DNA of 58,566 bases from Chloroflexota bacterium (lineage in GTDB: Bacteria > Chloroflexota > Limnocylindria > Limnocylindrales > CSP1-4). Numbering within the stretch: the first letter of the stretch is position 1; every line of letters begins with the position of its first letter. The notes below the pieces were generated by a model. It was not told where the DNA came from, did not search any database, and worked only from the letters and a program-made list of their open reading frames with translations. Positions 36,513-44,346 of this stretch are shown here, piece by piece. The stretch spans positions 1-58,566 of the forward strand of contig JAJXUG010000024.1 in NCBI GenBank assembly GCA_021783095.1. The letters are read 5' to 3'. The translations under genes and the position numbers were made by a program.

Positions 36513-36854
36513 GTGAACCCGACTATCCCCGCTCGAGTCCAGACCCGCAACCGCGCGGACCGCCGCCTCCAGTCGATGACGCTCGGCGCCACCGTGCTCG
36601 GCATCGCGGCCACCGGCGTGTTCGGCTATGCCGCCGCGCTCACGTACACCGGCAAGACCAACACGGTCAGCGCCGCCGGCATCCAGTCGTTCGGCGGCGA
36701 CCAGCAGCCGCAGCAGCCGATCAACGGCGTCACCGGCCAGTCTGGGCAGGACGACCAGGGCAACATCCTCAACCCCTTCTTCGGCGCCCAGCAGGTCACC
36801 CCGCCCACGACCTCCGGCCGCCGCCAGTCCCACGTGAGCAGCGGCGGCTCCTGA
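36513..36854 (+). CDS. Small membrane-anchored protein of the ferric-reductase-like module
   Basis: From GTG 36513 the frame gives 113 residues: a basic N-terminus (ARVQTRNRADRRLQS), one helix (MTLGATVLGIAATGVFGYAA) and a Gln/Gly/Pro/Ser-rich exposed tail. No cysteine or heme motif is present. Another in-frame GTG at 36444 would add 23 residues. It lies 66 bases upstream of the ferric-reductase-like gene in the same direction, which suggests an assembly or anchoring role for that complex. No family was recognised. Confidence 0.6.
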   Translation: MNPTIPARVQTRNRADRRLQSMTLGATVLGIAATGVFGYAAALTYTGKTNTVSAAGIQSFGGDQQPQQPINGVTGQSGQDDQGNILNPFFGAQQVTPPTTSGRRQSHVSSGGS

Positions 36855-36920
36855 CGCCCGTGGCGCGGCGCCCAGGCCGCCGCGCGCCCAGCACCGCCGC
36901 CCAGGAGTCAGCCCAACCCC

Positions 36921-37520
36921 ATGTTCAACCAGTTCCTCTGGTTCGTTGCCCGAGGCTCGGGAATCGTTTCCCTGCTGATGGTCACGGCCTCCGTGTGCTT
37001 CGGCCTCCTGACCGTCGCTCGGTTCTGGCACGAGACTTGGCCGCGGTTCTTCAACCTCGAGATGCACCGCCGCATCTCGCTGCTCGCGATCGTGTTCAAC
37101 GTGGTCCACATCACGAGCGCGGTGCTCGACCCGTTCGTCACGCTGGGCTGGTCCGCGGCCTTCGTGCCCCTCGTGTCGACCTACCGTCCGGTGCCCGTCG
37201 CGTTGGGCGTGGTCTCGATGTACCTGTTCATCGCGCTGGTCATCACGGGCCTGCTCCGGGCGCACATGCCACAGGGCCTGTGGCGCGCGATCCACTGGAC
37301 CAGCTACGCCATGTGGCCGCTCGCGCTCGCCCACAGCTTCCTCTCGGGTAGCGACGCCAGCTCGCTCTGGATGCTCGCGATCGGCGGCATCAGCCTCGGC
37401 GCCGTGGGCGCCTGTCTGCTGTTCCGGATCTCGGTCTGGGATTCCGGGCGCGGGCGGCTGGAGGACGCGGTCCTCACCTCGTCGTGGGAGGACGCCGCCC
37501 GGCGGACGAAGGGACGATGA
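36921..37520 (+). CDS. Ferric-reductase-like diheme membrane protein
   Basis: The 199-residue protein has about five to six helices. Histidines H49 and H63, and H125 and H138, lie 14 and 13 residues apart in two helices, the pattern for two stacked b-type hemes in ferric reductase/NADPH oxidase membrane domains. The cytosolic FAD/NAD domain of those enzymes is absent; its place appears to be taken by the NuoF-like protein encoded next, whose ATG overlaps this stop (ATGA). Electrons could pass across the membrane through the hemes. Confidence 0.85.
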   Translation: MFNQFLWFVARGSGIVSLLMVTASVCFGLLTVARFWHETWPRFFNLEMHRRISLLAIVFNVVHITSAVLDPFVTLGWSAAFVPLVSTYRPVPVALGVVSMYLFIALVITGLLRAHMPQGLWRAIHWTSYAMWPLALAHSFLSGSDASSLWMLAIGGISLGAVGACLLFRISVWDSGRGRLEDAVLTSSWEDAARRTKGR

Positions 37521-38761
37521 CGGCCCGCCTGCTCTCGGGGCCGTCGACGGCTGCCGGCGCGGAGTCGCTCGCCGGTCACCGGGCCCGGCTCGGCGACCTG
37601 CCGGGCCGGACGGATCGCGCCCACCTCATCGGGATGATCGACGCCGCCGGGCTGCTCGGCCGCGGCGGCGCGGGCTTCCCCGTCGGGCGCAAGTGGGCCT
37701 CGGTCGCCGGTCGCGCGAAAGGCGATGCCGTGGTGCTCGCCAACGGTGCCGAGGGCGAGCCGCTCGCCCACAAGGACCGGGTGCTGATGGCGTCACGCCC
37801 GCACCTCGTGCTCGACGGGCTGGAACTGGCCGCCGAGGCCGTGGGCGCAAGGCGGACGGTCCTGTACGTGGGGTCCGAGCACGTCGACGCGCGGATCGCG
37901 CTCGAGCGGGCGCTGGCCGAGCGGGCCGCGAACCGGACCTCGCCCCTGCCGCGGGTCCCGACCATGCTCGTCACCCCGCCGGTGTCGTACATCGCGGGCG
38001 AGGAGTCGGCCGCGGTCCACTTCGTCAACATCGGCGACCCGCGGCCCACCACCGTCCCGCCTCGCCCGTACGAGAAGGGCGTCGGCGGGAGGCCCACGCT
38101 GGTCCAGAACGTCGAGAGCCTCGCCCACGTCGCCCTGATCGCCCGCTATGGCGCCGACTGGTACCGCGAGGCGGGCCGCGCCGAGACCTGCGGCACCGCG
38201 CTCGTGACCGTGACCGGCGGCGCGCGGCCCGGCGTGCTCGAGATCGACCTCGGCACCACCGTCGGCGAGCTGGCCGAGTGGGCCGGGGTGAGCGCCTCGG
38301 TCGGCAGCCCGGTGCTGCTCGGGGGCTATTTCGGCACGATCATCTCGGGTGCCGAGGCCTGGCGGCAGCCGCTGGACCCCGTCCTCCTGCGCCGCGCGGG
38401 CGCCGCCTTCGGCGCCGGGGTCGTGGCGTTCCTCGGCGACGAGGCGTGCGGCGTGACCACGACCGCGCGGATCATGGACTACATGGCCGGCTCCAGCGCC
38501 GCCCAGTGCGGCCCCTGCGTGTTCGGCCTGCGCGCGATCGCCGACGCCTCGGCTCGGATCGCCACCGGCCAGCCTCGCCAGGACGACCTCTCGCGGCTGC
38601 GGGGCTGGAGCCAGTCGATCACGGGGCGCGGCGCGTGTCGGATGCCCGACGGCACGACGGCGCTGCTGGCGAGCTCGCTGCGCGTCTACGACGCCGACTG
38701 GACGTCGCACCAGCACCACCGCCGCTGCGCGATGCGCCGCGGAGCGAGGGTCGGGGCATGA
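37517..38761 (+). CDS. NuoF-like NADH-binding flavoprotein
   Basis: The 414-residue protein follows complex I NuoF: GRGGAGFPVGRKW and NGAEGEPLAHKDR for FMN/NADH, YIAGEESA, QNVESLAHVA, an SLBB-like central part, then the cluster domain. The N3 cluster ligands are C331 and C334 in QCGPCVFG and C374 in GACRMPDG; the first ligand of the usual ESCGxC motif is Ala (A328). No NuoE or other complex I gene is near. It should oxidise NAD(P)H or reduce NAD(P)+ in exchange with the heme protein and the ferredoxin. Its ATG and stop both overlap neighbouring genes. Confidence 0.88.
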   Translation: MTARLLSGPSTAAGAESLAGHRARLGDLPGRTDRAHLIGMIDAAGLLGRGGAGFPVGRKWASVAGRAKGDAVVLANGAEGEPLAHKDRVLMASRPHLVLDGLELAAEAVGARRTVLYVGSEHVDARIALERALAERAANRTSPLPRVPTMLVTPPVSYIAGEESAAVHFVNIGDPRPTTVPPRPYEKGVGGRPTLVQNVESLAHVALIARYGADWYREAGRAETCGTALVTVTGGARPGVLEIDLGTTVGELAEWAGVSASVGSPVLLGGYFGTIISGAEAWRQPLDPVLLRRAGAAFGAGVVAFLGDEACGVTTTARIMDYMAGSSAAQCGPCVFGLRAIADASARIATGQPRQDDLSRLRGWSQSITGRGACRMPDGTTALLASSLRVYDADWTSHQHHRRCAMRRGARVGA

Positions 38762-39138
38762 GCGGCCGGCGGGTGCTGGACTCCGGGCAACACATCGAGA
38801 TCGACCGAATCTCCTGCGACGCCTATGGCACGTGCGCGGAGCTCCTGCCCGAGGGGATCGACCTCGACGAGTGGGGCTACCCGGTCATCGCGCCCGGCAA
38901 CGTGCCGGCGCACCTGCTCGACATCGCCAAGCGGGCCGTGGACAACTGCCCGGTGCTCGCGCTCCGCCTGGTCAAGGTCACCGCCGCAAAGGGCGCCGAG
39001 CCCGCCCCGCCCCCGCCGGTGCTCGCCGCGCGTCGACCCGAGACCCGCCCCGACCGGATGGAGGGCACGCCGCCCTGGCCGCCGCGGCCCGCGAACCGGC
39101 CCGCGAAGCGCGGTCCGGAGCAACGCCGCCGCAGCTGA
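38758..39138 (+). CDS. [3Fe-4S]-type ferredoxin
   Basis: The 126-residue protein has its cluster motif in ISCDAYGTCAELLPE and DNCPVLALRL, giving C20, C26 and C64. Three cysteines with C-x5-C spacing fit single [3Fe-4S] ferredoxins of Actinobacteria, including P450 partners. A Pro/Arg-rich tail follows residue 80. Overlap with the NuoF-like gene shows co-translation, so it is the likely soluble electron carrier for that flavoprotein. It converges on ligD. Confidence 0.88.
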   Translation: MSGRRVLDSGQHIEIDRISCDAYGTCAELLPEGIDLDEWGYPVIAPGNVPAHLLDIAKRAVDNCPVLALRLVKVTAAKGAEPAPPPPVLAARRPETRPDRMEGTPPWPPRPANRPAKRGPEQRRRS

Positions 39139-39205
39139 GACCAGGGCCCGGGCGTCGTCGTTCGTGCGCGCCGGGGTCCGCTGTCGCCGGCTCGACGTTG
39201 CCCTG

Positions 39206-41908
39206 CTACAGCCGCGGCAGCACCTGCCGGTCCTCGGGGAGCCCCGCCCAGAGGTCGCCCCGCTCCGCGACGCGGTCGAGGATCGTGCGGATCGTCCAGC
39301 GGTCCGGCCGCAGGTCGGGGTCGTCGAGCTCGCCCCACGCGATCGGCGCCGAGACGGGGGCGCCGGGCGCGGGACGCACGGCATACGGCGCGACGAGCGT
39401 CTTGATCGGCTGGTTCTGCGTGTAGTCGAGGCGCGCCCTGCCGCCGCGATCGGCCTTCGACCACTCCCAGGACACGAGGTCCGGCAGGATGCCCCCCACG
39501 GCGCGCGAGAGCTTCTCCACCCAGTCCGAGGTCTCCGCGTAGCCGTAGCGGCCGCGCTCCAGGGGGATCCAGGCGTGGATGCCGCGGCCGCCGGTGACCT
39601 TCGGGTAGGCGCGCACGCCCAGGTGCTCGAGCGCGGTGCGGTAGAGGCGCGCCAGGGCGAGCGTCTGCTCCCAGGTCGTGTTCGCGCCGGGGTCGATGTC
39701 GATCAGCGCGTAGGTGGGCCGCCACGGGTCCTCGCAGGTCGAGGTCCACGCGTGCACCTCGAACGAGGCCTGGTTGCCGAGCCAGCACAGCGCGCCGACG
39801 CTCTCGGCCACGAGGTGGTCGTTGGGGTCGCGGTCCTCGCGCCGGCCCTCGAGGCTCTCGCGCCAGCGCTCCAGCCACGCGGGGGCGGTCGAGGGGATCT
39901 GCTTCTGCCAGAACCCTGGGTGGCCGGCGCCATCGGGGTAGCGGTGCAGGTTGAGGGGCCGCCCGGCGAGGTGGGGCAGCATGGCCGGCGCGATCCGCGC
40001 GAAGTAGGCGATCAGCTCGCGCTTGGCGACCGGCGGCTCATCGCTGCCGTCGCGAGGCGGGAAGAGGACCTTGTCGAGGTTGGTGAGCGCCAGCTCGCGC
40101 CCGCCGACGCGCCAGGTGCCCTGGCGGGGGAGGGCGGCGAGGGCGGCGAGCTCCTCGGCTGTGGCGCCGTTCTGGGATGCTGACGAGGCCGATGCTGACG
40201 AGGCCGACGTTGTCGTCGAGGGGTCCGGGTCGGCTGCCACGTCCGTCGTCTCGTCCGGCGCGTCCGCCTCCCGGGTCACCGTCGTGGGATCGCGGTCGTC
40301 CAGCAGCCCCTTGTACGCGGCCTGGCGCACGTTGCCGTCGCGCGTCCAGCCCGCCATCTCGGCGCGGATCACCAGTTCCGGCCGAACCCAGCGCACGCCC
40401 GCGAGGTCCTTGCCCCACCGGCTTCGGGCTCCCGCGGCCGGCGGCGGGTCGAACGGCGGCGCGTCGGTCTGGAGGGCGGCAAGGCGTTCGAGCAGCTCGC
40501 GACGCGCCTGGCCGTGGAACCCTGAGCCCACGGCCCCTGAGAACCGCAGCCGGTCGCCCTCGTACACCCCGACGACCAGCGCGCCCAGCCCCTTCGTCCC
40601 GCCGCCCTCGGGCGTCCAGCCGCCCACGACCAGATCCTGGCTGGGCCGGCCCTTGCGCTTGACCCAGTCGCCGGACCGGCGGCCCGGCTGGTAGCGCGAG
40701 CGCCGTCGCTTGGCCACCACGCCCTCGATCCCGTTGCGCACCGCGGCCTCGTAGAACGCCGGCCCGTCGCCGACCACGTGCGTGGCGTACAGCACACGCG
40801 GGTCCGGGCGCAGCCGGCTCGCGAGGAGCGCCTTGCGGGCCTCGAGGGGGACGTCGAGCAGCGACCATCCGTCGAGGTGGAGCAGGTCGAATGCCACGAG
40901 CACCACGCCGCCCCTCGGGTCGTTCATCCGCTCCTGGAGCAGGGAGAAGTCGGGCCGGCCCGCGCTGTCGAGCGCCACCACCTCGCCGTCGACGAGCGCC
41001 TCGGCCGCGTCGATCCAGTCCGACGGCCCGCGCAGCCGGGGGAACCAGCCCCCCGCGTCCACCCCGTTGCGCGACCGCAGCTCGGTCCGGCCCGCCCGCA
41101 CCAGCGCCTGCGTCCGGAAGCCGTCCCACTTCACCTCGACCAGCCAGTCGGGCCCGGGCGGCACGGCGATCGCCGGTGTCGCCAGCATCGGGGCGAGGAA
41201 GCGGGGCATCGGCGCCTCGACCGCGAGCGCGAGGTCCGGGTCCACGCCACCGACGGGGGGCGTCCCAGTCAGCTTGGGCGCCGCGCCGTCGCGCGTCTCG
41301 TCGTTCGTGCGGCCCGTCTTGACGCTGGCCGGGTGGTCCTCGGCGTCCCAGCCCTCCGCCGCGTCCGCGTCGTGCTTGTGGAGCAGCAGCCAGGGGTCCC
41401 CCGACTCCTCGTCGCCGCCTGCGGAGCGGCGGGTCGCCTCGCCCGTCCGCACGACGGTCCAGCGGCCGCGCAGCTTCTCGCCGCGGAGGCGGAACTTGAG
41501 CTCGCCCGCGGCAAGCGCCGCCGCGGGATCGGCGGTCTCGCGCTCAGGCTCCCAGGTGCCCCAGTCCCACACGATCACGTCACCACCGCCGTACTCGCCC
41601 TTGGGGATGGTGCCCTCGAAGTCGTAGTAGCCCAGGGGGTGGTCCTCGACGTGCACCGCCATCCGCCGCACGGCCGGGTCGAGCGTGGGCCCCTTCGGCA
41701 CGGCCCACGAGACGAGCACGCCGTCGAGCTCGAGGCGCAGGTCGTAGTGGAGACGGCGCGCTCGGTGGCGCTGGACGACGAAGCGGCGGCACAGCGCGAA
41801 CGGGGCGACGGCAGGCCGGCCGTCCGGCGCATCCGCGGGCCGCGCGGCCGGCGCGGGCTCTGGCGTGCGCGCGAAGTCGCGCCTGCGGCGGTACTCGTCG
41901 AGGGGCAC
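39206..41908 (-). CDS. ligD: Multifunctional DNA ligase LigD
   Basis: The 900-residue protein combines three NHEJ activities in the order 3'-phosphoesterase (about 1-200; RFVVQRHRARRLHYDLRLE), ATP-dependent ligase (about 235-560; adenylated K260 in EVKWDGFR, and VVAKRRRSRY) and primase-type polymerase (about 610-900; metal site LIDIDPG, and VTGGRGIHAW). A Ser/Ala/Thr linker with a duplicated 15-base unit near 40177-40206 joins ligase and polymerase. The start GTG at 41908 opens PLDEYRRRRDF, the family's usual N-terminus. It follows ku by 49 bases in the same operon. Confidence 0.97.
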   Translation of the reverse strand: MPLDEYRRRRDFARTPEPAPAARPADAPDGRPAVAPFALCRRFVVQRHRARRLHYDLRLELDGVLVSWAVPKGPTLDPAVRRMAVHVEDHPLGYYDFEGTIPKGEYGGGDVIVWDWGTWEPERETADPAAALAAGELKFRLRGEKLRGRWTVVRTGEATRRSAGGDEESGDPWLLLHKHDADAAEGWDAEDHPASVKTGRTNDETRDGAAPKLTGTPPVGGVDPDLALAVEAPMPRFLAPMLATPAIAVPPGPDWLVEVKWDGFRTQALVRAGRTELRSRNGVDAGGWFPRLRGPSDWIDAAEALVDGEVVALDSAGRPDFSLLQERMNDPRGGVVLVAFDLLHLDGWSLLDVPLEARKALLASRLRPDPRVLYATHVVGDGPAFYEAAVRNGIEGVVAKRRRSRYQPGRRSGDWVKRKGRPSQDLVVGGWTPEGGGTKGLGALVVGVYEGDRLRFSGAVGSGFHGQARRELLERLAALQTDAPPFDPPPAAGARSRWGKDLAGVRWVRPELVIRAEMAGWTRDGNVRQAAYKGLLDDRDPTTVTREADAPDETTDVAADPDPSTTTSASSASASSASQNGATAEELAALAALPRQGTWRVGGRELALTNLDKVLFPPRDGSDEPPVAKRELIAYFARIAPAMLPHLAGRPLNLHRYPDGAGHPGFWQKQIPSTAPAWLERWRESLEGRREDRDPNDHLVAESVGALCWLGNQASFEVHAWTSTCEDPWRPTYALIDIDPGANTTWEQTLALARLYRTALEHLGVRAYPKVTGGRGIHAWIPLERGRYGYAETSDWVEKLSRAVGGILPDLVSWEWSKADRGGRARLDYTQNQPIKTLVAPYAVRPAPGAPVSAPIAWGELDDPDLRPDRWTIRTILDRVAERGDLWAGLPEDRQVLPRL

Positions 41909-41957
41909 GATGCGCGCCCGATTCCGTCGGCGCCGCGCTCGCGCCCCGGCCCCGCGG

Positions 41958-42911
41958 CTAGGACGCGCGCTTGCGGCGGGCCGGGCGGCGCTCCGCAGCT
42001 TCGGCTTCGTCCGGTGCGGCAGCCGTCGCCGACTTCGGCTTCGCGGCCCGCTTCGGCTCGGCCCCGCGCGTCGCCTTGGCCTCGGCCAGCGAGACCGGCG
42101 TGCCGCCCTTGCCGTCGCGCGCGTCCACCTGGGCCCTGACGCTGGCCTCGAGGAGTCGCATGAGGTCGACGAGGTTGCCGGAGGCGGTCTCCTCGGCCTG
42201 CGGCGGCTCGACGATCTGCTGACCGGCCACCTTGGCCTCGATGACCTGCATCAGCGCCTCGCGGTACTCGTCGCGGAACTTCGCGGGCTCGAAGTCCGCG
42301 GTCATCGCGTCGGCCAGCTGGTCGGCCATCGCCAGCTCGGCCGGCTTGAACTCGAACGTGTCCTCGCCCAGGTCGAGGTCGGCCGTGGAGCGGATCTCGT
42401 CGGGCCAGTGGAGCGTGGTGAGCATCATCGTGTCCTCGAACGGGTCGAGGACCGCCAGCGCCTCGCGCTCGCGGATGACCACCTTGCAGACCGCGGTCAG
42501 GCCCTTGCCCTGGAGCACCTGGCGGAGCAGCGCGAACGCGCGTCGGCCCACCTTGTCGGCCTCGACGTAGTAGGCGGCCTTGGTGAAGCCGAGCGGCCCG
42601 ACACCCGCCTCGCGCGGCGTGAACTGCTCGATCTCGATCGTGTGCATCGTCTTGAGGGGGAGCTTCTCGAGGTCCTCGTCCGTGATCACCACGTACTTGC
42701 CCGAGGCGTACTCGTACCCCTTGACGGTGTCCGACCGCGCGATGGCCATGTCCTCGACCGGGCACCAGGTCTTCATCTGGATCCGCGACAGGTCCGTCGC
42801 GTGCAGCATGTTGAACCTTACGCTCGCCTCGGCGTCGGTCGCCGTGTAGAGCTTGACCGGGATGGTAATGAGGCCGAACGAGATGGCCCCTTTCCACATG
42901 GAACGCGCCAC
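41958..42911 (-). CDS. ku: DNA end-binding protein Ku
   Basis: The 317-residue bacterial Ku begins ARSMWKGAISFGLITIPVKL, the standard ring-forming core, with the Ku bridge region following and a Lys/Arg/Ala-rich C-terminal tail (RRPARRKRAS) that usually helps DNA binding and LigD recruitment. GTG 42911 is chosen because the family starts MARSMW; ATG 42899 is an alternative. Ku caps broken ends and recruits the LigD encoded just downstream. Confidence 0.96.
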   Translation of the reverse strand: MARSMWKGAISFGLITIPVKLYTATDAEASVRFNMLHATDLSRIQMKTWCPVEDMAIARSDTVKGYEYASGKYVVITDEDLEKLPLKTMHTIEIEQFTPREAGVGPLGFTKAAYYVEADKVGRRAFALLRQVLQGKGLTAVCKVVIREREALAVLDPFEDTMMLTTLHWPDEIRSTADLDLGEDTFEFKPAELAMADQLADAMTADFEPAKFRDEYREALMQVIEAKVAGQQIVEPPQAEETASGNLVDLMRLLEASVRAQVDARDGKGGTPVSLAEAKATRGAEPKRAAKPKSATAAAPDEAEAAERRPARRKRAS

Positions 42912-43046
42912 GGTGCCCTGATCCTCGATGCTCCCGGCGGCAGGCTCCTCGGGACGCGCCGAGCCGGGAGCAGAGGCTACCACCGTGCGCAAGACGTGCC
43001 CCGTGCGTGGGCTGGCGTCACCCTCTCGCCGGTGTGCCAGCTCGGC

Positions 43047-44225
43047 TCAGCCTCCGTGGGGGCGCCGCCTCGCGCGAGCGAGCCCGACGACGACGATGGC
43101 CAGCGACAGCACGACGATGCCCACGCCGACGCTGAGCAGCAGAGCGTCGTCAGCGGTGGGCGCGGGCGGGCTGGGGGCTGGTGCCGCCGTCGTGCCGCCT
43201 CGTCCCGTGGGCGTGGCGACGGCGGCGATCCCCTCCGACGGGCTCACAGGCGGGCTTGGCGAGACGGTCGCGGTGGCGGGCGCCGAGGCAGAACCGTGCG
43301 GCGGCGGCGAGGCGGATGCGTTCGCCGGCGGCGCGGACGCGGACGAAGGAGCGCTGGGCGCGCCGCCCGGGGGCACGAACGGCGGGAACGTCATCGTGCC
43401 GATGCCCGAGGGACCGACGAGCGGGCCGCCGGACGACTGCGGCGGCAGCGGTGACAACCCGTCGAGGATCGCGGCGGCCGCGGGCCGCGGGCCCGTTGCC
43501 GTTGTCGTCCAGTTCAGGTGCAGGAGCGTCGGGATCGTGACTGGCTCGAGCCCGCGAGCGGCGAGGCTGTCGAGCAGCGGCCCGAGCACGTAGGGCGTCG
43601 CGTTGGGCCCGCAGTGCATGAGGATCACGGACCCGTCGGTCGCCGCCTCGGCCGCGTGCAGCATCTCCGCGACCGTCCCGTGTTGGGACGTGTCCCTGTC
43701 CGAGGTGTCCCACAGCAGCACGGTGGAAAAGCCCGCCTGTGCCGCGGCCGACAGCGTGGCCGCGCTATAGGCGCCGTACGGCGGGCGGAAGACGCGCAGC
43801 ACGGGCGCCCCGGAGGTCGCCTCCTCCAGCTGGCGCGCCTGCTCGATCTCGGCCACCTGCTGCGCCCTGGTCAGGGTCGGCATCTGGGGATGGGTGAGGG
43901 TGTGGTCGCCGATCGGGTCGCCCTCGGCGACCACGAGCTTCCAGAACGCAGGGTCGGCGCGCATCGCCTCGGCGATGGGGAAGAACGTGGCGGGCACACC
44001 ACGCTCGACGAGCATCGCGAGGATCCTCCGGCAGTTGGCGGGATCGACGCCGTCATCGAAGGTGAGCGCCACCCTCGGTGCCGACCGCGGCCCGTGGCTG
44101 ACCACCGCGACGCCGCTCGCGGCTGTCGCGGCCGGACCCCCGCCGCCAAGGCCCACCAGGACCATGGCGGCGAGCGCGAGAGCAGCGGTCCGCGTGACCC
44201 GCCAGGCTGTCAGGGATGGATGCAT
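43047..44225 (-). CDS. Polysaccharide deacetylase with C-terminal membrane anchor
   Basis: The 392-residue protein has an N-terminal signal-like helix, a NodB-type domain, a long Pro/Ser/Ala-rich linker and a C-terminal helix ending RARRRPHGG. Metal and catalytic motifs are TFDDG (D57, D58), HTLTHP (H108, H112), RPPYGAY, LLWDTSD and ILMHCG. It probably removes acetyl groups from peptidoglycan or another surface polysaccharide while tethered to the membrane. It is 121 bases downstream of the nuclease-helicase gene. Confidence 0.9.
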   Translation of the reverse strand: MHPSLTAWRVTRTAALALAAMVLVGLGGGGPAATAASGVAVVSHGPRSAPRVALTFDDGVDPANCRRILAMLVERGVPATFFPIAEAMRADPAFWKLVVAEGDPIGDHTLTHPQMPTLTRAQQVAEIEQARQLEEATSGAPVLRVFRPPYGAYSAATLSAAAQAGFSTVLLWDTSDRDTSQHGTVAEMLHAAEAATDGSVILMHCGPNATPYVLGPLLDSLAARGLEPVTIPTLLHLNWTTTATGPRPAAAAILDGLSPLPPQSSGGPLVGPSGIGTMTFPPFVPPGGAPSAPSSASAPPANASASPPPHGSASAPATATVSPSPPVSPSEGIAAVATPTGRGGTTAAPAPSPPAPTADDALLLSVGVGIVVLSLAIVVVGLARARRRPHGG

Positions 44226-44346
44226 GCCGGCAACCCAACGAACCAGGGATCTCCCGCGTGACGCGCGGCGCCTGCAGAGCGCTCGCCGATGACGCGCCCG
44301 ACCGGCGCGGACCCCTGCTCCCTCGTTGCCGGCGCGCGAGACCCCG

